DNA from: Rhodobacter huangdaonensis
GTDB lineage: Bacteria > Pseudomonadota > Alphaproteobacteria > Rhodobacterales > Rhodobacteraceae
Direction of reading: 5' to 3'
DNA length: 64,000 nt
Assembly (NCBI RefSeq): GCF_004022465.1
Contig: NZ_SAVA01000007.1
Coordinates: 124,001 to 188,000, forward strand
Shown here: positions 43,261-53,706 of the stretch, piece by piece
Numbering within the stretch: position 1 is the first letter of the stretch
Layout: each line of letters starts with the position of its first letter
The notes under the pieces: generated by a model
Told to the model about the DNA's origin: nothing
Database searches by the model: none
Seen by the model: the letters and a program-made list of their open reading frames with translations, nothing else
Translations under genes and position numbers: made by a program

Positions 43261-44166
43261 TCACCAGTTGTCGGGGCCCTTGTCGGCGAAGGTCTGGGCG
43301 AGGAAGTCGATGAAGGCGCGCACCTTGGGCTGAGTGAAGCGCCCGGGCGGATAGACCGCATAGATGCCGAGCGTCTCCATCGGCAGATCGGGGATCGCCT
43401 CCTCGACCAGCCCCTGTTTCAGCGCGTCGGCGTAGAGGAACGAGGGCAGATAGGCGATACCGAGCCCGGCGATGCAGGCATGCAGCAGCGATTGCCCGTC
43501 GTTCACCGTCAGCCAGCCGGCCGAGCGCACCTGCCGCCGCTCGCCCGAGGGCGCGGTGATCTTCCAGACGTTGCCGTTCGACTGGCTGGAATAATGCAGC
43601 AGTTTATGCTCGTTCAGGTCGTCGATCTTCTGCGGCCGGCCGTATTTCTGGAAATAGGAGGGCGCGGCAATCATCCGGCGCGAGCTTTCGGTCAGCTTGC
43701 GTGCGCGCAGCGTGCTGTCCTCGAGTTCGCCCACCCGGATCGCCATGTCGAAGCCCTCCGAGATCAGCTCGACATAGCGATTGGTCAGCACCATGTTCAC
43801 GGTGATCTCGGGATATTCCTGCAGGAAATCGCCCAGCACCGGCGACAGCAGGTTCACCCCGAAATCGGTGGCGACCGAAATCCGCAGCAGACCCGAGGGC
43901 GCCACCTGCATCGCGGTGACGAGCGCATCGGCCTCGCCCGCGTCGTTCAGCACGCGCCGGGCGCGGTCGTAATAGGCCAGGCCGATCTCGGTCGGCGAGA
44001 CGCGGCGGGTGGTGCGGTTCAAAAGCCGCGCCCCGAGCCGCGCCTCGAGCGCCGAGACATGTTTCGACACGGCGGACTTGGAGATGCCCATCTTCTTCGC
44101 CGCATCGGTGAAGCCGCCCTGATCGACGACGGTGGCGAAGGCTTCCATTTCGGTCAGGCGGTCCAT
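43261..44166 (-). CDS. LysR-family transcriptional regulator
   Basis: 301 residues. N-terminal winged helix (MEAFATVVDQGGFTDAAKKMGISKSAVSKHVSALE, in two motifs) and a C-terminal substrate-binding domain, of the group with RTTRRVSPTEIG, close to aromatic/quinone-responsive DhcR- or AaeR-type regulators. Targets unknown; the next gene upstream (gyrB side) is not divergent. Start at 44166. Confidence 0.92.
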   Translation of the reverse strand: MDRLTEMEAFATVVDQGGFTDAAKKMGISKSAVSKHVSALEARLGARLLNRTTRRVSPTEIGLAYYDRARRVLNDAGEADALVTAMQVAPSGLLRISVATDFGVNLLSPVLGDFLQEYPEITVNMVLTNRYVELISEGFDMAIRVGELEDSTLRARKLTESSRRMIAAPSYFQKYGRPQKIDDLNEHKLLHYSSQSNGNVWKITAPSGERRQVRSAGWLTVNDGQSLLHACIAGLGIAYLPSFLYADALKQGLVEEAIPDLPMETLGIYAVYPPGRFTQPKVRAFIDFLAQTFADKGPDNW

Positions 44167-44310
44167 TGTGCACCCTTCGGGAACGTTTCTCGGTTCCCTC
44201 ATGCATCGGTGTGAAATCGGGCACAAATGGGGCCCGGCGGGGACAATACGGGGGAATTGCCCTGCGCGGGGAAACAATTGCCATCGACGGGCGGGCAGGC
44301 CCGGTGGCGG

Positions 44311-44341
44311 GATCGGGCGCCGGCGTGCCGGTGCCCGATCG
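44311..44341. terminator. 30-nt near-perfect palindrome after gyrB
   Basis: GATCGGGCGCCGGC-GT-GCCGGTGCCCGATC at 44311-44340 lies five bases past the gyrB stop and before the LysR gene start region. It folds into a very stable stem with a single wobble. It lacks a T-run, so it is either an mRNA 3' end stabiliser or a Rho-assisted stop. Confidence 0.5.
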
Positions 44342-44345
44342 GGAC

Positions 44346-46796
44346 TCAGAAGTCGAGGTTCTCGACGTTCAGCGCGTTTTGCTGGATGAACTCGCGGCGC
44401 GGTTCGACCACGTCGCCCATCAGCTTGGTGAAGATGTCGTCGGCCTCGGCCACGTCGTCGATCTTCACCTGCAGCAGGGTGCGCGCCGAGGGGTCGAGCG
44501 TGGTTTCCCACAGCTGTTCCGGGTTCATCTCGCCCAGCCCCTTGTAGCGCTGCAGCGTCAGCCCCTTCTCGCCCTCGGACAGGATCGCCTGCAACAGCGC
44601 GAGCGGGCCGTAGATCAGCTGCTCGCGGTCCTTGCGGATCAGCTTCGCGGGCGTGCCATAGACCTCCTGCAGCAGCGCCGTGTGTTGCGCCAGCCGCCGC
44701 GCCTCGCCCGAGCGCAGCACGGCGCCGTCGAGGGCACGGTGCTCCTCGACGCCGCGCACCATGCGGGCAAAACGCAGCCCGTGGTCCTGCGTCGGACGGC
44801 CGCTCCAGCCGCGCTCGTATTCGAGCGCGACAAGATCGAGCCGCGTCGCCACCGCATTCGCCACGCCCTGCGCATCGGCATCGACCCGGCCCGGCACCAG
44901 CGCGCCGGCGATCGCCGCCTGTTCGAGGATGCTTTGCGGGTAATGCGTCGGGAAGGCCTGCAGGATGCGGCGGATCATCCGCGCCTCCTCGACCACGCGC
45001 TCGAGATCGGCGCCGATGATCTCCTGACCATCGCCAAGCCGCAGCCGCGCGCCCTCGATGCCCTGATGGATCAGGAACTCCTCGAAGGCGGCCTGGTCCT
45101 TCAGATAGACCTCGGACTTGCCGCGCGCGACTTTGTAGAGCGGCGGCTGCGCGATGTAGAGATAGCCGTGCTCGATCAGCTCGGGCATCTGCCGGAAGAA
45201 GAAGGTCAGCAGCAGGGTGCGGATATGGGCGCCGTCGACGTCGGCATCCGTCATGATGATGATCTTGTGATAGCGCAGCTTGCCGATGTTGAACTCGTCA
45301 CGGCCGATCCCGGTGCCAAGCGCGGTGATCAGCGTGCCGATCTGCTCCGAGCCGAGCATCCGGTCGAAACGCGCGCGCTCGACGTTCAGGATCTTGCCGC
45401 GCAGAGGCAGCACCGCCTGGTTCTTGCGCTCGCGCCCCTGCTTGGCCGAGCCGCCGGCCGAATCCCCCTCGACCAGGAAGAGTTCGGAATCGGCGGGGTC
45501 CTTCGACTGGCAATCGGCAAGCTTGCCGGGCAGCGAGGCGACGTCCATCGCCGTCTTGCGCCGGGTGAGCTCGCGCGCCTTGCGCGCCGCCTCGCGGGCA
45601 AGCGCCGCCTCGACGATCTTGCCGACGATCGTGCGCGCCTCGCCGGGATGTTCCTCGAACCATTCGCTGAGCTTCTCGTTCACCAGGTTCTCGACCGCCG
45701 GCCGGACTTCGGAGGAGACGAGCTTGTCCTTGGTCTGGCTGGAGAATTTCGGATCTGGCACCTTGACCGACAGCACGCAGGTCAGCCCCTCGCGGGCGTC
45801 GTCGCCGGTGAAGTCGATCTTCTCCTTCTTGGCGATGCCGCTGTCCTGGGCGTATTTCGTCAGCGTCCGGGTCAGCGCGCCGCGCAGGCCGGCAAGATGG
45901 GTGCCGCCGTCGCGCTGCGGGATGTTGTTGGTGAAGGGCAGCACGGTCTCGTGGTAGCCGTCGTTCCACCACAGCGCCACTTCGACGCCGATGCCGCGCA
46001 CCTCGCCCACCATGTAGATCGGGTCGGGGATCAGCGCGCTCTTCGAACGGTCGAGGTATTTCACGAATTCCTTGACGCCGCCGTCGTAATGCAGCTCGAC
46101 ATGCAGCGGCTCGGCCGGGCGCTCGTCCTCGAGCAGGATGCGCACGCCCGAGTTCAGGAAGGCAAGCTCGCGCAGCCGCGTCTCCAGCGTCTTGAAGCTG
46201 TAGTCGAGGTTCGAGAAGGTGCCCTCGGGGTCGTTGGTCTTGGCCGAGGCCATGAAGCGCACCTCGGTGCCCTTCTCGCCCGGCGCATCGCCGATCTCGC
46301 GCACATGCTCGACGCATTCGCCCTTCTCGAAGCGGGCGAAATAGACCTTGTCGTTGCGCCAGACCTTGAGCTCGAGCCAGTCGGACAGCGCGTTCACCAC
46401 CGAAACGCCGACGCCGTGCAGACCGCCCGACACCTTGTAGGCGTTGCCGCCCTCGTCGGTGTTGTTGAATTTGCCGCCGGCGTGCAGCTGGGTCATGATG
46501 ACCTCGGCCGCCGAGACGCCTTCCTCGTGGTGCATGTCGACCGGGATGCCGCGGCCGTTGTCGCGCACCGAGACCGAGCTGTCGGCATGGATCTTCACCG
46601 CGACGTAATTGGCATAGCCCGCAAGTGCCTCGTCGATGCCGTTGTCGACGACCTCATAGACCATGTGATGCAGGCCCGAGCCGTCGTCGGTGTCGCCGAT
46701 ATACATGCCCGGCCGTTTGCGCACGGCCTCCAGGCCCTTGAGAACCTTGATGGACTCCGCGCTGTAGTCGGACTTCTTCGGGCTGTTTTCGGTCAT
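44346..46796 (-). CDS. gyrB: DNA gyrase subunit B
   Basis: 816 residues, the ATPase half of gyrase, supplying energy for negative supercoiling. GHKL motifs EVVDNGIDEALAG and RDNGRGIPVDMH, GGLHGVGVSVVNAL (ATP lid), then the transducer domain with QTKDKLVSSEVR, and TOPRIM with LFLVEGDSAGGSAKQGR and IMTDADVDGAHIRTL. The C-terminus ends YKGLGEMNPEQLWETT... as expected. Last gene of the dnaA-dnaN-recF block. Confidence 0.98.
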   Translation of the reverse strand: MTENSPKKSDYSAESIKVLKGLEAVRKRPGMYIGDTDDGSGLHHMVYEVVDNGIDEALAGYANYVAVKIHADSSVSVRDNGRGIPVDMHHEEGVSAAEVIMTQLHAGGKFNNTDEGGNAYKVSGGLHGVGVSVVNALSDWLELKVWRNDKVYFARFEKGECVEHVREIGDAPGEKGTEVRFMASAKTNDPEGTFSNLDYSFKTLETRLRELAFLNSGVRILLEDERPAEPLHVELHYDGGVKEFVKYLDRSKSALIPDPIYMVGEVRGIGVEVALWWNDGYHETVLPFTNNIPQRDGGTHLAGLRGALTRTLTKYAQDSGIAKKEKIDFTGDDAREGLTCVLSVKVPDPKFSSQTKDKLVSSEVRPAVENLVNEKLSEWFEEHPGEARTIVGKIVEAALAREAARKARELTRRKTAMDVASLPGKLADCQSKDPADSELFLVEGDSAGGSAKQGRERKNQAVLPLRGKILNVERARFDRMLGSEQIGTLITALGTGIGRDEFNIGKLRYHKIIIMTDADVDGAHIRTLLLTFFFRQMPELIEHGYLYIAQPPLYKVARGKSEVYLKDQAAFEEFLIHQGIEGARLRLGDGQEIIGADLERVVEEARMIRRILQAFPTHYPQSILEQAAIAGALVPGRVDADAQGVANAVATRLDLVALEYERGWSGRPTQDHGLRFARMVRGVEEHRALDGAVLRSGEARRLAQHTALLQEVYGTPAKLIRKDREQLIYGPLALLQAILSEGEKGLTLQRYKGLGEMNPEQLWETTLDPSARTLLQVKIDDVAEADDIFTKLMGDVVEPRREFIQQNALNVENLDF

Positions 46797-46869
46797 GCGC
46801 GCCTATCCTGACAAGTGTTGCGGACTTATAGGAGTTCGGCGCGGCAATGTCACGCGATAGCGGGGGTTT

Positions 46870-47316
46870 TCAGGGCAGGACGGCCCCGTCCGGCAGGCTC
46901 AGCGCGCCGGTCTCGTCAAGCGGCCAGAACGGATTTCGCGCCACTTCCCAGACATGGCCGTCAAGGTCGGCCCAATAGCCGGAATAGCCGCCCCAGAAGG
47001 TGCGCGCGGGCGGTTTCACCGGCTCGGCGCCGGCGGCAAGCGCGGCGGCGAAGGCGGCGTCGACATCGGCCTCGGTCGCGAAATTCTGTGCCAGCGTGAT
47101 CGCGCCGGTGCCCAGCGGCACCTCGGGCCGGCCCTGATCCTCGGCCAGATCCTTCAGCCCGAAGAGGCCAAGCGCCATCCCCGGCAGGCGGAAGAAGACC
47201 ACCGCCTGCGTCGCCTCGGCCGGGCGCCAGCCAAGCGCCTCGTAGAAGCGGCGGGCCGCGGTCAGGTTGCGCACGCCGAGCGTGATCAGGCTCACGCGCT
47301 GCACCGGATAACTCAT
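46870..47316 (-). CDS. VOC-family protein (glyoxalase-like)
   Basis: 148 residues with one glyoxalase/bleomycin-resistance fold (LGVRNLTAARRFYEALGW, FRLPGMALGLFG, WGGYSGYWADLDGHVWEVARNPFW). Such single-domain proteins resemble PhnB-type metal binders. Its ATG overlaps the recF stop by 4 bp, so it is co-expressed with recF; function unknown. Confidence 0.88.
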   Translation of the reverse strand: MSYPVQRVSLITLGVRNLTAARRFYEALGWRPAEATQAVVFFRLPGMALGLFGLKDLAEDQGRPEVPLGTGAITLAQNFATEADVDAAFAAALAAGAEPVKPPARTFWGGYSGYWADLDGHVWEVARNPFWPLDETGALSLPDGAVLP

Positions 47317-48368
47317 CGCACCTCCTCGACCTGCGAGGTTCCCCCCACCTCGGTCACCTGCCAGCCCTGACCCCGCGCGCCGAGACTGTCGAACAGCTCC
47401 GCCCCGGTGCCGGTCATCATCACCTGCGCGGAGAGCGCGCAGACCTCGTCATAAAGCGCCGCGCGCCGGCCCGCGTCCAGATGCGCCGCGACCTCATCGA
47501 GCAAAAGCACGCAAGGCGCCCCCGCAACGGCCCGCGCATTGGCCAGCAGCAGCGAGATCAGAAGCGCCTTCTGCTCGCCGGTCGAGCATTGCGCGGCGGG
47601 GATCGCCTTCTCGGCATAGATCGCCTCGAGATCGGCGCGGTGCGGCCCCTCGAGCGTGCGGCCGGCCGCCATGTCGCGCCGCCGCCCGGCGGCGAGCGCC
47701 GCCGCCAGATCCGCGGGCCCCTCGTTCACCAGGGTCAGCGCGGCGGCCGGAAAGGCCGTCGCCGCCCCGGCCTGCGCCGCCGCGATCCGGGACAGCGCCG
47801 TGGCGCGGGCCGCCGTGATGCGGGTGGCGGCCTCGGCCATCCGCGTCTCGAGCGCGCCATACCAGCCGGCGTCGGTCACCATGTCCTTGAGCAGCCGGTT
47901 GCGCTCGCGCATCGCCTTTTCATAGGCCAGCACCGCTTCCGCATGGGCGGGATCGAAGGAAAGCGTCATCCGGTCGAGGAAGCGCCGCCGCCCCTCCGCC
48001 GCCTCGATCCAGAGCCGGTCCATCGAGGGCACCAGCCACAGCACCCGCATCAGCCGGCCAAGCGCCAGCTGCGGCGCGGCCTTGCCGTCGATCGTCACCT
48101 CGCGCGAGGCGCCGGGCAGGGCCATGGTCTCGACCGCCTGACCGCCGATCTCGGCGCGGATCTTCCAGCCCACGGCCTCCTGCCGGCGGATCAGCTCCTC
48201 GGAACCGGCCCGGCGCAGCCCGCGCCCGGGCGAGAGCAGCGACACCGCCTCGAGTACCGAGGTCTTGCCGGCGCCGTTCGGCCCCCAGATCGCCACCGGC
48301 CGGCCATCGAAGGTGAACTGCGCGCGGCGATGCGAGCGGAACTGCAGCAGCGTCAGATCCCGCAGCAT
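47313..48368 (-). CDS. recF: DNA replication and repair protein RecF
   Basis: 351 residues, an SMC-like ATPase that loads RecA at gaps with RecOR. Walker A in WGPNGAGKTSVLEAVSLLSPG (from about 28), ABC signature CSTGEQKALLISLLLANA (about 275), Walker B LLLDEVAAHLD (about 303). Starts 52 bp after the dnaN stop. Standard length. Confidence 0.95.
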   Translation of the reverse strand: MLRDLTLLQFRSHRRAQFTFDGRPVAIWGPNGAGKTSVLEAVSLLSPGRGLRRAGSEELIRRQEAVGWKIRAEIGGQAVETMALPGASREVTIDGKAAPQLALGRLMRVLWLVPSMDRLWIEAAEGRRRFLDRMTLSFDPAHAEAVLAYEKAMRERNRLLKDMVTDAGWYGALETRMAEAATRITAARATALSRIAAAQAGAATAFPAAALTLVNEGPADLAAALAAGRRRDMAAGRTLEGPHRADLEAIYAEKAIPAAQCSTGEQKALLISLLLANARAVAGAPCVLLLDEVAAHLDAGRRAALYDEVCALSAQVMMTGTGAELFDSLGARGQGWQVTEVGGTSQVEEVR

Positions 48369-48384
48369 CGGCCCCTCGTTTTCC

Positions 48385-48400
48385 TGGCAAAAATACTCCC
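48385..48400. repeat. third copy of the AAAATACTCC intergenic motif
   Basis: TGGCAAAAATACTCC between dnaN and recF matches the core of the motifs at 4771 and 39875. Here it is followed by GCCGGAGGCG rather than the long G/C stem. It occupies the only gap inside the dnaN-recF operon. Confidence 0.4.
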
Positions 48401-48420
48401 GCCGGAGGCGTTCGCCCGCC

Positions 48421-49539
48421 TCACACGCGCATCGGCATCACGACATAGACCGCCGAGGTGTCATTGCCCTCGCGCATCAGCGTCGGATCGCCCGAGGAGT
48501 TGAACAGGAAGACGGCGTTCTCGCGGTCGACCTGGCTGGCGATCTCCAGCAGGTATTTCGCGTTGAAGCCGATCTCCAGCCGCTCGTCGTCATAGGCGAC
48601 GGCCAGCTCTTCCTCGGCCGCGCCGGAATCGGGGGCATTGACCGAGAGCACCAGCCGGTCCTCCTCGAGGCTCAGCTTGACGGCGCGCGAGCGTTCCGAG
48701 GACACGGTGGCCACGCGGTCGACGGCCTTGGCAAACTCCGCCGCATCCACTTCCAGCCGGCGCGCATTGCCCATCGGGATCACGCGCGAATAATCGGGGA
48801 AGGTGCCGTCGATCACCTTCGAGGTCAGGGTGATCTCGGGCGTGGCGAAGCGGACCTTGGTCTCGCTCACCGAAACCGCGATGTCGGCCTCGTCGTCATC
48901 AAGCAGCTTGCGCAGCTCGTTCACCGTCTTGCGCGGCACGATCACGCCCGGCATGCCCTCGGCGCCCGCGGGCAGCGGCGCGTCGATGCGGGCCAGGCGG
49001 TGGCCGTCGGTCGCCACGCAGCGCAGCACCGGGCCGCTCTCGCCGGTCGCCACATGCATGTAGACGCCGTTCAGGTAATAGCGCGTCTCCTCGGTCGAGA
49101 TCGCGAATTTCGACTTGTCGAACAGCCGCTTCAGCATCCCCGCCTTGGCGGTGAAATTCGCCGTGTATTCCGACGAGGCCATGACCGGGAAATCTTCCCG
49201 CGGCAGCGTGGCGAGGTTGAAGCTCGACCGCCCCGCCTGGATCGTCAGCCGCCCCGCGGCCGGATCATCGGCCAGCACCACCAGCGCCCCGTCGGGCAGC
49301 TTGCGCACGATCTCATGCAGCATCACCGCCGAAACCGTCGTGGCGCCGGCGCGTTCGACCTGCGCCGGAGCCTTGTTCACCACCTCGATGTCGAGGTCGG
49401 TGGCGCGGAAGGAGACGCTGTCGCCCTCTGCCTCGACCAGCACGTTCGCCAGGATCGGGATGGTGTTGCGCCGCTCCACGACCGACTGTGCCTGCGCCAC
49501 GGCCTTGAGCAGTGCGGCGCGTTCGATGCTGATCTTCAT
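48421..49539 (-). CDS. dnaN: DNA polymerase III beta subunit (sliding clamp)
   Basis: 372 residues in three clamp domains, starting MKISIERAALLKAVAQ. The start at 49539 is preferred to the ATG six bases upstream because the TGAGGG site then has proper spacing. Conserved TDLDIEVV (about 45) and the C-terminal MRV that forms the partner-binding pocket are present. Usual partner is the replisome; it is transcribed with recF from the dnaA region. Confidence 0.97.
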   Translation of the reverse strand: MKISIERAALLKAVAQAQSVVERRNTIPILANVLVEAEGDSVSFRATDLDIEVVNKAPAQVERAGATTVSAVMLHEIVRKLPDGALVVLADDPAAGRLTIQAGRSSFNLATLPREDFPVMASSEYTANFTAKAGMLKRLFDKSKFAISTEETRYYLNGVYMHVATGESGPVLRCVATDGHRLARIDAPLPAGAEGMPGVIVPRKTVNELRKLLDDDEADIAVSVSETKVRFATPEITLTSKVIDGTFPDYSRVIPMGNARRLEVDAAEFAKAVDRVATVSSERSRAVKLSLEEDRLVLSVNAPDSGAAEEELAVAYDDERLEIGFNAKYLLEIASQVDRENAVFLFNSSGDPTLMREGNDTSAVYVVMPMRV

Positions 49540-49639
49540 TTCCATCCCTCACGGCAACCGGGGGCGGAAAGGTAGCATCTCCCCGCACCGGCACAAGTTT
49601 TTTCGGACATTCGGCCGCTTTGGCCGAAGCGTCAAGACG

Positions 49640-51004
<1,365 letters not shown>

Positions 51005-51482
51005 CTTCTTGTTGCCTTTAGAGTCTACATGCAGTTTCGGTGCACACATCTCCCCGGAACAGGGACCCGCGCGGACGCGGGTCGGAACCCCTGCAATAGG
51101 ACACGGCAACAGGCCCGGTGAAAACCGGGCAAGGCACTGGATGCCGAATCTCGGAAGGCGGCAGCCTTCAGAATCGGATTCGCTTCTTCGACACCGGAAC
51201 CCCCGGCTTTTTTCGTTGTCGTGGCAGACTTTATGCCTGCTCCGGCGGTCGAAGACGCGTCATGTCCCCCAAGGCGATGTGAATCGCTGAGGCAAGCTAG
51301 CGCGCCCTCCTGCCGTGCTGCAACCGAACTTCGCGCTTGACGGGGGATTCCCGAAATCGAATCTCCGGGGATGGGAAAACGCGCAACAGCCGCGAATAAT
51401 GCATTGAAATGTCTTGAAAATATGAAAAAGGGCGCCCGAAGGCGCCCTTAAACCGAGTCTCTGCGCTGCAGCAATCTGCGGC
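51005..51482. promoter_or_regulatory. dnaA upstream region with GANTC cluster
   Basis: About 480 bp between rpsT and dnaA. Eight GANTC sites occur: 51021, 51146, 51171, 51177, 51281, 51346, 51359 and 51455. Chance would give about two. GANTC is the CcrM methylation site of Alphaproteobacteria and clusters before cell-cycle genes such as dnaA. No clear TTATCCACA DnaA boxes or long AT-rich unwinding element was seen. Confidence 0.6.
51425..51450 (-). terminator. Rho-independent terminator of rpsT
   Basis: On the minus strand AAGGGCGCC-TTCG-GGCGCCCTT is followed by TTTC, a perfect 9-bp stem with a stable UUCG loop, 33 bp past the rpsT stop. Confidence 0.85.
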
Positions 51483-51749
51483 TCAGTTCGCCAGCGCTTT
51501 CACGCGGGCCGAAAGGCGCGAAACCTTGCGCGAGACGGTGTTCTTGTGCAGCACGCCCTTGGTCACGCCGCGGGCCAGTTCCGGCTCGGCGGCCAGCAGC
51601 GCGGTCTTGGCGGCGGTCGCGTCGCCCGAGGCGATCGCTTCTTCGACCTTGCGCAGGAAGGTGCGGATGCGCGAGCGGCGCGCGCGGTTGATGTCGTTGC
51701 GGCGCTCGTTCTGACGGGCGCGCTTCTTGGACTGGGGCGTATTGGCCAT
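51483..51749 (-). CDS. rpsT: 30S ribosomal protein S20
   Basis: 88 residues, highly basic and helical: MANTPQSKKRARQNERRND at the start and RLSARVKALAN at the end. It binds 16S rRNA at the base of the small subunit. GAAAGAACC precedes the ATG. The gene lies directly upstream of dnaA, as in many Rhodobacterales. Confidence 0.98.
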   Translation of the reverse strand: MANTPQSKKRARQNERRNDINRARRSRIRTFLRKVEEAIASGDATAAKTALLAAEPELARGVTKGVLHKNTVSRKVSRLSARVKALAN

Positions 51750-51870
51750 GGTTCTTTCCCACTTTCCGGGTCAGTTGCGTCAGGATAGCGCACAAAGCCC
51801 GGTCTCTCGGAGAACCGGATGATTCGAGCCAAAGCGGGCTGCACGCGCATGTGAGGGCTGCCATTACGGC

Positions 51871-51903
51871 AAAAGCCGCCGAAAGGAAAGCCCCTTCGGC
51901 GGC
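51871..51903 (-). terminator. terminator of echA
   Basis: GCCGCCGAA and TTCGGCGGC arms (51875-51883 / 51895-51903) with an 11-base loop, and TTTT on the minus strand downstream. It sits 20 bp past the enoyl-CoA hydratase stop. Confidence 0.6.
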
Positions 51904-51922
51904 CAATCGGAGCCGGGACGGC

Positions 51923-52699
51923 TCAGCGGTCGCGGAACTGCGGTTCGCGCTTTTCGAGGAAGGCCGACATGCCCTCCTTCTGGTCCTCGGTCGAGAACAG
52001 CGCATAGAAGACGCGGCGCTCGAAATGCACGCCCTCGGCGAGGGTGGTCTCGTAGGCGCGGTTGACGCATTCCTTCACCACCATCGTGCTCAGCAGCGAT
52101 TTCTCGGCGATCTTGTGCGCCGCGGCCATCGCGTCGGGCAGCAGCTGGGCCAGCGGCACGACGCGGCTGACAAGGCCCGAACGTTCCGCCTCGGCCGCAT
52201 CCATGAAACGGCCGGTCAGATGCATGTCCATCGACTTCGACTTGCCGACGAAGCGGGTCAGCCGCTGCGTGCCGCCCATGCCGGCGACGACGCCGAGGTT
52301 GATCTCGGGCTGGCCGAACTTGGCGTTCTCGGCGGCGATGATGAAATCGCACATCATCGCCAGCTCGCAGCCGCCGCCGAGCGCATAGCCCGCCACCGCC
52401 GCGATCACCGGCTTGCGGGTCTTCAGGATGCCGTCGGTCTCGGTGCTGAAGAAGTTCTTGGTGAACATGTCGACGAAGCTCTGCTCCGACATCTCCTTGA
52501 TGTCGGCACCGGCCGCGAACGCCTTCTCCGAACCGGTGATGACGATGCAGCGCACCTTGTCGTTCTTGTCCGCCGCGGCGAGCGCATCGGCCAGCTCGCC
52601 CAGCAGGGTCGAGTTCAGGGCGTTCAGGGCTTCGGGACGGTTCAGTCGGATCAGGGCGACATAGTCTTCGATCTCGACGATCAGGGTCTGGTAGGCCAT
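51923..52699 (-). CDS. enoyl-CoA hydratase
   Basis: 258 residues of the crotonase family. Oxyanion residues lie in FAAGADIKEM (about 62) and GYALGGGCELAMM (about 105); the catalytic Glu pair is in the latter and in FGQPEINLG (about 130). It hydrates trans-2-enoyl-CoA in fatty-acid oxidation or PHB metabolism. Length and MAYQTLIVE start match FadB1-type proteins. Terminated by its own hairpin. Confidence 0.95.
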   Translation of the reverse strand: MAYQTLIVEIEDYVALIRLNRPEALNALNSTLLGELADALAAADKNDKVRCIVITGSEKAFAAGADIKEMSEQSFVDMFTKNFFSTETDGILKTRKPVIAAVAGYALGGGCELAMMCDFIIAAENAKFGQPEINLGVVAGMGGTQRLTRFVGKSKSMDMHLTGRFMDAAEAERSGLVSRVVPLAQLLPDAMAAAHKIAEKSLLSTMVVKECVNRAYETTLAEGVHFERRVFYALFSTEDQKEGMSAFLEKREPQFRDR

Positions 52700-52785
52700 G
52701 TGGCAGTGCCTTTCCTTATGCTGGGCCGGAGTCGTAACAGGGTCTGGGCGATTATCAAGACCCCCTCGCAGCTGCAGCATAGCCG

Positions 52786-53631
52786 CTATTTCTGGCACTG
52801 CGGGCAGAAATAGCTCGACCGGCCCGATTGCACGATGCGCCGAACCGGGGTGCCGCAGGTGGGGCAGGGCTCGCCCTCGCGGTCGTAGACGCGGAAGGAA
52901 TGCTGGAAATAACCAAGCTCGCCATCGGCCTGACGGTGGTCGCGCAGCGACGACCCGCCGGCCTCGATCGCCTCGCTCAGCACCTCGCGCACCAGCGGCA
53001 CGAGCGCCGCGATCCGCTTCGCCGCGATCCGCCCGGCGGGCCGGCGCGGGTCGATGCCGGCGCGAAACAGCACCTCGGAGACATAGATGTTGCCAAGCCC
53101 GGCGACGACATGCTGATCCAGCAGCGCGGTCTTGATCGGGCTTGCCCGGCCCTTCAGCCGCTCGACAAGATAGTCCTCGTGGAACTCGTTGCCGAAGGGC
53201 TCGGGGCCGAGCCCCGCCAGCAGCCAGTGCGCTGCCTCGCGGTCGGTGCGCACAAGGTCCATCGCCCCGAAGCGGCGCGCATCGTTGAAGGTGACGCGGG
53301 CGCCGCCTTCCATTTCCAGCACCACGTGATCGTGCTTTTGCGGCGCCGGATGGTCGAGGTGATAGTCGCCGAGCATCACCCCCGACACCAGCATCCGCCC
53401 CGACATGCCAAGGTGGATGAGCAGGCTCTCGCCGCTGTCGAGATCGGCCAGAATGTATTTCGAGCGCCGCCGCAGCTGCTCGACGCGCCGCCCGGTCAGC
53501 CGCTCGGCCATGTGCTCGGGCAGCGGCCAGCGCAGGTCGGGGCGGTTCACCTGCGCGGCCTCGATCCGCCGCCCCTCCATCGCCGGGGCAAGGCCCCGTC
53601 GCACGGTTTCCACCTCGGGCAGTTCGGGCAT
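52786..53631 (-). CDS. mutM: formamidopyrimidine-DNA glycosylase
   Basis: 281 residues. Starts PELPEVETVRRGL with catalytic Pro1/Glu2 after Met removal, has KHDHVVLEM and a helix-two-turn-helix (LGNIYVSEVLFRAGI, about 178), and ends with the zinc finger CPTCGTPVRRIV...YFCPQCQK. It removes 8-oxoguanine. Divergent from ubiE with only 75 bp between. Confidence 0.97.
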   Translation of the reverse strand: MPELPEVETVRRGLAPAMEGRRIEAAQVNRPDLRWPLPEHMAERLTGRRVEQLRRRSKYILADLDSGESLLIHLGMSGRMLVSGVMLGDYHLDHPAPQKHDHVVLEMEGGARVTFNDARRFGAMDLVRTDREAAHWLLAGLGPEPFGNEFHEDYLVERLKGRASPIKTALLDQHVVAGLGNIYVSEVLFRAGIDPRRPAGRIAAKRIAALVPLVREVLSEAIEAGGSSLRDHRQADGELGYFQHSFRVYDREGEPCPTCGTPVRRIVQSGRSSYFCPQCQK

Positions 53632-53706
53632 CTTCTTTCCTGTCGCATTGTCTTGGCCGCAAGGGCCCCTATAAGAAGGGGGAGATTTCGGGATCGGCAA
53701 GAGACC

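Noticed and set aside
51005..51482. oriC in front of dnaA
   Set aside because: No TTATCCACA-like DnaA boxes and no clear AT-rich unwinding element were found by eye.
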